A stretch of 33,414 nucleotides of DNA. Source: JALYNX01 sp963724825 (GTDB taxonomy: Bacteria; Actinomycetota; Acidimicrobiia; Spongiisociales; ZC4RG35). A model generated the notes under the pieces. It was given only the letters and a program-made list of their open reading frames with translations, searched no databases and had not been told where the DNA came from. Positions within the stretch are counted from its first letter, which is position 1. Each line of letters begins with the position of its first letter. The stretch lies in assembly GCA_963724825.1 (NCBI GenBank), contig CAVRWT010000019.1, forward strand, positions 1 through 33,414, read 5' to 3'. Positions 26,250 through 33,414 of this stretch are shown one piece after another. A program made the position numbers and the translations under genes.

Positions 26250-26285
26250 CGCCCGCCCACACGATGGTAGGTGGGGCGCCGTTGC

Positions 26286-28574
26286 TTACCGATCCGGTTC
26301 GCTTTCAGGCCATCTCGAGGCGCCTTCCCCAGGGCTCACGATCTCAGATAGCACCCCGGCGAGACGTTCGACCAACAGGTCGGCATGGCGCTCGGTGAAG
26401 ACGAGAGGGGGGCGGATCTTCAATACGTTCTCCCGGGGCCCGGTGGACCCGATCAGCACCCCCTGCTCCCGCATCGCTTCTACCACCCTGTCGGTGAGCT
26501 CAGGACCGGTGAGCTCCACCCCGACGAAGAGACCAGGTCCCCGCACCTGGACCACTCGAGGGTGACCGAGTGCGACAATTTCACGGCGCAGGTAAGCCCC
26601 AACCCGCTCCGCCTGTTCGGGAAGCCGCTCGCCTTCGAGCACGTCGAGTACCGCCATTCCCGCCGCCGCCGCCACCGGTGATCCGGCGAAGGTGGAGAAG
26701 TAGTGGGAGCGCTCGGCGAAAGTGGTGGCGATCTCGGCGGTGGTGACCACCGCTCCCATCGGGTAGCCGTTTCCCATCGGCTTTCCCAGGGTGACGATGT
26801 CGGGCACCACGTTGTCGGCGGCGAACCCCCAGAATCTGGTGCCTACCCGTCCGAACCCGGCCTGCACCTCATCGGCGACCAGCAAGGCACCCGTCTCAGC
26901 GGACCATTTCCGGGCAGTGGTCAGATACCCGATGGGCAGATCGAAGATCCCCTCGCTGGAGAACACCGTGTCGAAGATCACCATCGCCGGGGCCTCTCCC
27001 TGCCCGCGCAGCTCGCTGGTGGCCTCGGCCAGCTCACTTTGGAGCCGATCGGCGGCGTCGGCCCGACTCAGGGTGGTCCCCCCGCCCACGGTCACCGACC
27101 AGGGTGGTGTCTCATACTCTTCGGGTGACATCGCCGCGGTGGCGTGGGTGGTCCCGTGATAGGCGTGGGCGGTGGTGACCAGGCCCCGAGCCCCGGTCAC
27201 CACCCGGGCGATCTGATAGGCCAGGTCGTTGGCCTCGCTCCCCGAGTTGGTGAACATCACCACCGATAGCGGGTCGGGGAAGAGGCTGGCCAGGCGGTCG
27301 GCATAGGCCACCACCTCGTCGACCAGATAGCGGGTGTTGGTGGACAGCCGACGGGTCTGAGCCGCAACGGCCGCCGCCACCTGGGGGTGGGCGTGTCCCA
27401 CTTGGGGAACGTTGTTGTAGGCGTCGAGCAGCCTGCGCCCATCGGATTCGATCAGCCACACACCCTCACCCCGTTCGGGGTGCACCGGATTGTCATAGCT
27501 GAGGGCGAGGGCAGGCCCCATGCGGTCCCGACGCAGGCCGAGAGGGTCGTCGGGGGATGGCGAGCGTTGTCCGCAGGCCCGAAGCAGCCGTGCCACCACC
27601 TCTTCGCGGTCGAGAGCGAGAAGCCGGTTCAGGGTGTCCTCCATGTGCCCCGCGTCACCGGTGGCGTATTCGGCATTCTCGGGGTGGGTGGCCAGATGAC
27701 GGGCCGCCATCAGGATCGATTGGACACACCGCCCTATCACCAGCCCCGGGACCAGCGCGATCTCGGTGGGGTGCAGTGCATCGACCAAATGGAAGGCGGA
27801 GGCCACTTGGGCCATGGCTTCGGCAGGGTTCGTGCCAAAGCACTGGTAAGTGGCGGCGATCGCCAACTCGATCACCCGGGGTCCCCAGCTCATGTCCCCG
27901 AAGTCGAAGAGCCCCACCACCCGCTCCGCGTCGTCGGGGTCGACCACGACGTTGTCCTGGGTGAGGTCGCCGTGGAGCGGTTGGCCGGCCAGCCGGCCCA
28001 GACCGGGCATGGTCCGGCTCTCGAAGTCGGCCAGGCATCGCTCCAGGACGGGCCGTCGCCCCGGGTCGACATGCGCCAACAGGGGGGCCAGGTCGGAGAG
28101 TCGGGTCAGGTCCCAGGGGAACAGGCGGTGCAGGGCGGGATGGTCATAGCCGCGGAGGGAGACGCTGAGTCTTGCGGCGAGTGCGCCCAGGCTGCGTCGC
28201 AGCCCGGGCGGGGTGTCAACCTCGATGGGCACGGATCCGGCGAGGTGCTCGGTGAGTTGGAGGAGCCATCCATCGTGGAGCCCGACTAGCGAATAATCCG
28301 AGGTCGGGACCACACGGGGGAGGGGCAATCCTGGGTCGAAAGCCAAGGCGTGAGCCATGGCCCCAGCCTGGGCCTCGAGGGCATCGGGCCGATCACCACG
28401 GTTGCCAATCTTCAGGACGAACCTTGCCTCACCCGAGTCGATGCGGAAGGAGCGATCCCGCTCCCCGGCCAGTGGTGAGGCGATCCCCTCGATGCCGTAG
28501 ACCGCGGCCACCATCTGTTCCGCCTCGAGTGGGGCCACCTCTGGTCGCGGGGTGTCGAACACGGTGAAATCCAT
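26286..28574 (-). CDS. APH-type kinase fused to a class III PLP-dependent aminotransferase
   Basis: This is an intact 762-residue fusion. Residues 1-330 are an aminoglycoside-phosphotransferase/homoserine-kinase-like kinase with a possible ATP lysine at 55, catalytic HGDLTQDN (201-208) and metal-binding DFGD (224-227). Residues about 345-750 are a class III aminotransferase: NSGSEAND (443-450), DEVQAGFGR (568-576) and the PLP-binding lysine K598 in TLGKPMGNG. The aminotransferase half resembles the AGXT2L/ethanolamine-phosphate phospho-lyase group, so the fusion could phosphorylate an amino alcohol and then eliminate phosphate. That is inference. Start ATG 28574, 45 bases after the ferredoxin gene; same strand as its neighbours. 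Confidence 0.87.
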   Translation of the reverse strand: MDFTVFDTPRPEVAPLEAEQMVAAVYGIEGIASPLAGERDRSFRIDSGEARFVLKIGNRGDRPDALEAQAGAMAHALAFDPGLPLPRVVPTSDYSLVGLHDGWLLQLTEHLAGSVPIEVDTPPGLRRSLGALAARLSVSLRGYDHPALHRLFPWDLTRLSDLAPLLAHVDPGRRPVLERCLADFESRTMPGLGRLAGQPLHGDLTQDNVVVDPDDAERVVGLFDFGDMSWGPRVIELAIAATYQCFGTNPAEAMAQVASAFHLVDALHPTEIALVPGLVIGRCVQSILMAARHLATHPENAEYATGDAGHMEDTLNRLLALDREEVVARLLRACGQRSPSPDDPLGLRRDRMGPALALSYDNPVHPERGEGVWLIESDGRRLLDAYNNVPQVGHAHPQVAAAVAAQTRRLSTNTRYLVDEVVAYADRLASLFPDPLSVVMFTNSGSEANDLAYQIARVVTGARGLVTTAHAYHGTTHATAAMSPEEYETPPWSVTVGGGTTLSRADAADRLQSELAEATSELRGQGEAPAMVIFDTVFSSEGIFDLPIGYLTTARKWSAETGALLVADEVQAGFGRVGTRFWGFAADNVVPDIVTLGKPMGNGYPMGAVVTTAEIATTFAERSHYFSTFAGSPVAAAAGMAVLDVLEGERLPEQAERVGAYLRREIVALGHPRVVQVRGPGLFVGVELTGPELTDRVVEAMREQGVLIGSTGPRENVLKIRPPLVFTERHADLLVERLAGVLSEIVSPGEGASRWPESEPDR

Positions 28575-28619
28575 GGGTTCCGCATTGTTGCGGGTCTTCG
28601 ACGGCGTGGTGATCCGCCC

Positions 28620-28832
28620 CTAGTGCGCCTCGATGACCTCTTCGATGACGATGGCCTGGGTGGGACAGGCGGCGGCAACCTCGCGCAGGGTGTCCTCGTC
28701 GACCGTGGAGGCGTCGATCAGTTCGGGCTTGAGGAAGTCGCCCTTTCTCCACTGAAAAGCCGAGGGTGCGAGCACGATGCAGGTCCCGGCGCCGATGCAG
28801 CGCCGCCGGTCGATGACCACCCTCACTGCCAT
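28620..28832 (-). CDS. [3Fe-4S]-type ferredoxin
   Basis: This 70-residue protein has CIGAGTC (C12 and C18) and CPTQAI (C56). The residue at the usual middle cysteine position is Ala15, which marks actinobacterial [3Fe-4S] ferredoxins, often partners of cytochrome P450. No P450 gene is in the window. It would carry single electrons in the cytoplasm. ATG 28832 lies inside the end of the giant 3 gene (10-base overlap), so it is probably translated by coupling; no strong Shine-Dalgarno is present. The acidic C-terminal tail (VIEEVIEAH) is typical. Confidence 0.88.
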   Translation of the reverse strand: MAVRVVIDRRRCIGAGTCIVLAPSAFQWRKGDFLKPELIDASTVDEDTLREVAAACPTQAIVIEEVIEAH

Positions 28833-31800
28833 GTGACACCGGCCTTGATCGCGTACTGGATCGCTTCGTTCTCAGTGGACACTCCGAGCCTGGCCAGGAG
28901 GTCGTCGACACCCGGAGTGCGGTCGGATGACCCCGATGCCATCTCACGAAGCAGTGCCAGGTCGGCCTCGGTGAGTGTCGGGCCATCATCGCCTTCGTTG
29001 GCGGCCAGCGACTCGCTCGGGTCGAAACCCACGATCCGGCAGACATCGGCGAGCACCGGGGTGGCAAACCACTTCTCCCGCAGATCGGGGTCGCCGAGGG
29101 CCATGCCCAAAATAGGAGAGGCCGGCGATGATCTGGGCGCTGAGACTGGCGGCCTCCGGTTCGTCGGTGAGGATCAGGGCCCGGGCCGCCACCCAGAGGA
29201 TGGGTACGAAGTAGATGAGATAGGTCTCCCCGTCGAAGGCCAGGGAATTGCGGGACTCGTCGGCGGCGGTCGCCTGATCCCCTTCGGCGGCGGCGACCAG
29301 GGCCAGGGTGGCATGGGCCAAAGGACCCCAGGGCTGGTCCCCTTTCATCTGTCGTGCCAGATCCAACACCTCGTTCGCCGTCTCCCGGGCCGGCCCGAAC
29401 AGAGAGGTGTCACCCTGCAACGTGGCAATCCGGGCTTGCTCGAAGCCGAGGGCCGCCATGGCCTCGCATCGCTCCCCGGGGCTGTTCTGACCGGCGAGGT
29501 CGGCGGCGCGCCGGTAATGACGGGTCATCGCCTCCGGGTCGTCGAGCGCCGCAGCGTGAGCCCCGCGCCACATCTCGAGGCGTCGCGCCATGGGGGTCGA
29601 GGCAACCGCCATCGCGGCGGACGCCGCCCGGTCGAGCCAGGCGGCGCACTCGTCGCCACCTCCGACCTGGAGGCAGGTCATCGCGACCCCACCGGCGGAC
29701 AGCGCTTCCAGCCAGCGGTCGCCGATGGCCCGCGCCGCCTCGAATGCCTCACGCCCTCGGAGCAGGGCGAGCCCGGGCTGGACGTTGAGCCGGGCGAAGG
29801 TGGCCACGGCGAAAAGGCCCCGGGCGCTGTCGATGGCCGACTGGCTTTCGGTCACGTCACCCTTTCGGTTGTGATGGAGGGTCCTGACGTGCTCGATGCG
29901 GCCCGCCATCCCCTGGGCGGTGGGGTCGGCGATGTGGGAGTAAGCCAGGGTGATCAGCGCCGACATCGAGCCCCGCTGGTCCCCGATCTCCTCATAGATG
30001 CGCAACGCCTGCTCGGCCAGATCTTTGGCCTCGGCGAACAGCTCCGGGGCCTGCATCACGATCTCCAGCTTGGAGGTTCCGCTCTCTTCGAGACCGATCG
30101 CCACGTGCTTCATCTCTCCCGGCCTCGATCATCGCCAGCTCGCGCAAGGCGTCGGCCTCCTCGGACCGGGCGCCGATGTCCCGGGCGATCCCCAGCGCTC
30201 GCTCGGTAGGCCTCCTCGGGCTGCCATCGATGTCCACCTCCAACGTGGTGATGTAGCCCTCGCCGATCGGGGACCGGGTGATCGCCTGCCCCAATTCGAG
30301 ACACGCCGCCAGCTCCAGGCTTCGGTCACCGGAGGCCTCTGCGGTGGTACAGACCGCCTGTGCCAGCTCGGCGGCGAGCTCGTAGTCCTCGCTGGCCCTT
30401 GCTGCGGAGGCCCGTCGCAGCTTCACCTCGGCGTCGACGGCGGGCGAGGCGACCGCCCCGCTGAGGGCGGTCATCTCGGCGAGATTGGCCATCCGCTCCA
30501 CCCCTCGGTCGAGGACGGCGAGGGCGTCGTCCTTGATCCGGAGCATGTCGATTCGCTTCTCGGGCTCGGAGGCGGCGGGGAGGGTGGCATCGATGAGACG
30601 GATCGCCTCTTCGGGCGCCGACATGGCGATGGCGATCTGTGCCGCCCGGATCCCGCTGTCGATGGCCAGCGCCTGATCTCCGGCCTCGAGGGCGTGGTGG
30701 GCGAGCATGGACAGGCTCTCGTCTCCGCCTTCAGCCGCCAGGTACTCGGCGATCGCCTGGTGGATGTCCCGCTTGCGCTGTCGGGGGAGCGAGGCGAGGA
30801 GCGAGGCCCGGATCTGATCGTGGGTGAAGGAGTAGTCGTATCCGGTGCCGGGCCGCTCGGCCACGATCAGACCGAGGTCGACCGCGTTGCGCAGGTCTTC
30901 GCCCGCCTGGAGCTCGGATTGGGCTGCTCCTCCTTCGATCCGGGTCAGGACCCGGGCCAGGTCGGCGAGGCGGAATCGTCGGCCGAGAACCCCGGCGTCG
31001 GCGAGTCGTGATCTGCAGTCCTCGGAGAGCTGGGCCAGTCTCCGCTCGACCAGGGTCTGGATCGAGGAGGGGACGGTGGGCCCGCTCAGCTTGGTCAGGG
31101 TCCAGGTGCCGTCGATCAGCTGCAGGGCTTCGGCCTCGCGGTAGGCCCGGGTCAGCTCCTCGAGGAAGAAGGGGACCCCTTCGGAGCGGGAGTGGAGGCT
31201 GTTCACCGTCGACTCGTCGGCGGGGGCGCCGAACAGGTTCTCCAACAGCTCGCCGCTCTGACGCTCGGTCAGCCGTTGCAGGCGGAGCACCTGGGTCACC
31301 CGCATCCGGTCGAGGTCGGCGATCAGCTTGGAGGCCCCACCGGTGGAGGAGTCGGAGTAGGGGCGGAGGCTGAAGAGGAGGAAGAGGGGGGCCGATCCCA
31401 TGGTCCGCACCAGGTAGCGGACCAGCTGGATGCTGTCGTCGTCGGCCCATTGCAGGTCGTCGAGCATCAGGAGCAGCGGCCGCTCCCGGGTGAGGGCGAG
31501 GATGACGCTGGCCACCTCGTCGAAGGTGCGCAGCATCTGCTCCTGGGGGGAGAGGCCTTCCATGCGCTGGCTGCGTCCCGAGATCGCCTCCTGCGCCGCG
31601 TCGAGCTGCTCTCCGGCTCTGGCCTCTCGGGCGACGGCGGTCATCTGCGGCGAGGTGAGCAGGGAGCGGAAGAGGAGGAAAGGGCCCCGCAGTTCTTCGT
31701 CGGCGCTCACCTCGAGGACCCAGAAGGGCTGCTCCTGCTCGCGCCGCCAGTTCGGCGGTGGCGTCCAACATGCGGGTCTTCCCGATCCCGGCCTCGCCTT

Positions 31801-32506
31801 CGAGGACCACGGCTCGAAGCCCGGTGGCCGGGGTCGCCAGCAGTTGTTGGGTGACCACTTCCAGCTCCTTGGCCCGGCCCACCACCGGGCCCTGGGCCCG
31901 GGAGGCGTTGGTGTCGAATGAGGCGGCGGAGGCGGCCCGGGTCTCGCGGGTCACCCGCTCGGTGTCGCCCTTGTCCCGCCACAGGACCTCGAACAGCCGC
32001 CAGCGGTCGGGAAAGCCTTTCAACCAGAACAGGCCCCGATCGACGATCCGGGTGTCGCCCAGGGTTCCGGCGAGGTCCTGGACCACCTGGGAGACCAGGA
32101 TCTGGCCCCCCTGGGCCTTGTCGGCGACCCGGGAGGCGGCGTGGACCGCGGTGCCGTGGGCGTCGCCGGCGGACTGGGTGACGTCGCCTGCGTTGAGACC
32201 CATCCGCACCGAGAGGGTCATGTCGGGGTTGGCCTGGTTGTGCTCCTCGATCGCCCGCTGGATGGCGACTGCGGTGCCGATCGCCTGGTTGGCCGAGGTG
32301 AACAGGGCCATGAACCCGTCTCCGAGGGATTTGGTCTCCACCGCACCGGCGATCTCCAACCGGGAGCGGACCAGGTCGTCGTGGAGGCGGATGATCTCGT
32401 TGGCGACGGTGTCACCGACCCTGACCCGGAGGTCGGTGGAGCCTTCCAGATCCGTGAACAGGATCGTGAAGGTGCCCTGGCTTGCCATTGTCTCCGCGTC
32501 GCTCAC
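28823..32506 (-). CDS. Giant signalling protein 3: one cyclase domain, STAND/AAA ATPase, TPR repeats, LuxR remnant (three frameshifts)
   Basis: This protein has about 1226 residues after repair. The cyclase domain has D19 in LFTDLEGST and D63 in KSLGDGFMALF; the transition-state Asn is replaced by His122 in GTAVHAASR (Arg126 kept). ATPase Walker A is GEAGIGKT (237-244) and Walker B is LLLMLDDLQWAD. TPR-like repeats follow. The last 50 residues, starting LTEADLALLREMASG and ending in LARLGVSTENEAIQYAIK, look like a LuxR DNA-binding domain with the recognition helix missing. Frame breaks: 31740-31741, GGG 30118-30120 and 29106-29112, each repaired by removing one base. GTG 32506 starts the frame; ATG 32488 with GGAG close upstream is an alternative. 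Confidence 0.8.
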
Positions 32507-32574
32507 AGCTTGGCCACGATACCGGTGGCTGGGGTGGTAGGAGCCGTCGAGCGGGGTGGCATCATGAGGGGCGA

Positions 32575-32955
32575 ATGACAGCGCAGATCCCGCCAGACCA
32601 GGTCAAGACCATCGACCGCGACGAGCTGTCGGCGAAGCTGGCTCGAGGCGACCGGTTCCGTCTGGTGATGGCGCTCAACGAGTGGGCGTTTCGGGCCAAG
32701 CACATCCCCGGCTCGGAGCACTTCAACACCGACGAGGAGCTGTTCTCGTCGCTGTCGCCTGATGACGAGGTCGTCGTCTACTGCACCAGCCCGGAGTGTC
32801 ATTCCAGTCTCGCCCTCTATGTGGCACTGGTCGACGCCGGCTTCGACAACGTGAGGCGCTACTCAGGCGGGCTGACCGACTGGGAGGGAGCCGGTCTGGC
32901 GCTGGAGGGGGATTGGGTGGCGACCCCTGGTGCGGGCGACGCTTCGTCAGCCTGA
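32575..32955 (+). CDS. Rhodanese-like sulfurtransferase domain protein
   Basis: This is a single-domain rhodanese of 126 residues. It starts LSAKLARGDRFRLVMAL, has the HIPGSEHFN segment and an active-site loop at VVVYCTSPECHSS, where the first Cys is the likely persulfide carrier and the second Cys is as in the YCxxxxCxxS subgroup. The end has the typical RRYSGGLTDWEGAGL. The function is sulfur transfer or a thiol/redox role in the cytoplasm. ATG 32575 is chosen because GAGGGG is just upstream; ATG 32563 is also in frame. It is divergent from giant 3 with a 68-base gap. Confidence 0.88.
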   Translation: MTAQIPPDQVKTIDRDELSAKLARGDRFRLVMALNEWAFRAKHIPGSEHFNTDEELFSSLSPDDEVVVYCTSPECHSSLALYVALVDAGFDNVRRYSGGLTDWEGAGLALEGDWVATPGAGDASSA

Positions 32956-32994
32956 CCCAGCTGGCTACAGGCTCATACCCGACCGATCCAGAGC

Positions 32995-33414
32995 TCAGAT
33001 CCGGTTGGTCTCGTAGGCCCACATCGCCAATTCGACCCGGTTGCGGGCATCGAGCTTGGTCATCAGGCTCGACAGATGGGCCTTGACCGTGCTCAGGCTG
33101 ATGTGGAGCTCCTCGGCGATCTCGGTGTTGGTCAGCCCTCGAGCCACCGTCAGCAGCACTTCCTCTTCTCTCTCGGTGAGGGGCGATGCCGGCTGGCGGG
33201 GCGCCGATTGCCCGCTGGTGCGGGCGAAGGTCTGCAGAAGCCGGGCGGTGACACTGGGGGCGATGAGGGCGTCGCCATTGGCGGCGGCATGCACCGCCTG
33301 GACCAGCAGTTCGGGCCCGGCGTCCTTGAGTAGAAAGCCGCGGGCCCCCGCCTTCAGCGCGCCATGGACGTACTCGTCGAGGTCGAAGGTAGTGATGATC
33401 ACGATCGCCATCGG
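32995..33414 (-). CDS. NarL/FixJ-type response regulator, C-terminal part (runs off window)
   Basis: The visible 139 residues contain the end of a receiver domain, with IITTFDLDEYVHGALKAGARGFLLKD (conserved Thr and Lys of the phosphorylation switch), and a complete LuxR-type HTH: LTEREEEVLLTVARGLTN, then EIAEELHISLSTVKAHLSS and the closing RVELAMWAYE. The phospho-acceptor Asp and the start lie beyond the window edge. It would be activated by a sensor kinase, probably encoded further upstream. It converges on the rhodanese gene with a 39-base gap that holds no strong terminator. Confidence 0.92.
   Translation of the reverse strand, partial: PMAIVIITTFDLDEYVHGALKAGARGFLLKDAGPELLVQAVHAAANGDALIAPSVTARLLQTFARTSGQSAPRQPASPLTEREEEVLLTVARGLTNTEIAEELHISLSTVKAHLSSLMTKLDARNRVELAMWAYETNRI

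Noticed and set aside
28623..30209. 528-codon plus-strand frame opposite giant 3 and the ferredoxin
   Set aside because: The opposite strand carries clear ferredoxin and repeat-protein sequence; this is a high-GC shadow frame.
1467..31741. Programmed ribosomal frameshifting as explanation of the frame breaks
   Set aside because: No shared slippery heptamer or downstream structure; breaks occur in unrelated genes with different contexts.

Overview
The window reads as chromosomal DNA of a high-GC actinobacterium, possibly of the Acidimicrobiia type. This is inferred from gene content and was not tested by phylogeny. The pointers are two F420-type (Ddn-like) nitroreductase-family proteins, an LtrA protein, a DUF4242 protein, cyclase-ATPase-TPR giants like those of mycobacteria, a 3Fe-4S ferredoxin, GTG/TTG starts and several genes that look leaderless. 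I saw no rRNA, tRNA, CRISPR array or insertion sequence.

Layout. 1-1300: the end of a lytic-transglycosylase-like protein, a small Cys/His protein and an EamA exporter. 1300-6065: a minus-strand operon for an ABC importer (lipoprotein binding protein, two permeases, ATPase) ending in a HAD phosphatase. 6123-8450: a squalene/phytoene-synthase-family enzyme and a membrane protein that resembles the sensor half of a histidine kinase without the kinase. 8738-9325: a ribbon-helix-helix/MazF toxin-antitoxin pair with a perfect palindromic operator. 9455-10777: a secreted protein of unknown function. 10744-14538: giant cyclase-ATPase-TPR protein 1. 14590-18396: a small Cys protein, LtrA, DUF4242 and an FAD-dependent desaturase-like oxidoreductase. 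18393-22512: giant 2. 22610-25682: a lipoprotein, a MarR regulator, two Ddn-like proteins and CcdA. 25692-32506: a probable operon, read right to left, of giant 3, a 3Fe-4S ferredoxin, a kinase-aminotransferase fusion and a TlpA-like lipoprotein. 32575-33414: a rhodanese and the end of a NarL/LuxR response regulator.

The most distinctive content is the set of three giant signalling proteins, each with a class III cyclase region, a STAND/AAA-type ATPase and TPR-like repeats. In giants 1 and 2 two half-degenerate cyclase domains keep complementary catalytic residues, which suggests one composite active site as in mammalian C1/C2 adenylyl cyclase. Giant 3 has one cyclase domain, a probable remnant of a LuxR domain at its end, and overlaps a ferredoxin gene.

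Quality warning. I find 15 places where a convincing protein continues in another frame after a one-base change. Fourteen are explained by one extra base, many of them in short G/C runs, and one by a missing base. This pattern looks like assembly or sequencing indels more than gene decay, so the affected genes are given as single reconstructed CDSs with the shift marked. Two genes appear to begin at ATC behind a good Shine-Dalgarno sequence, which is unusual and worth checking.
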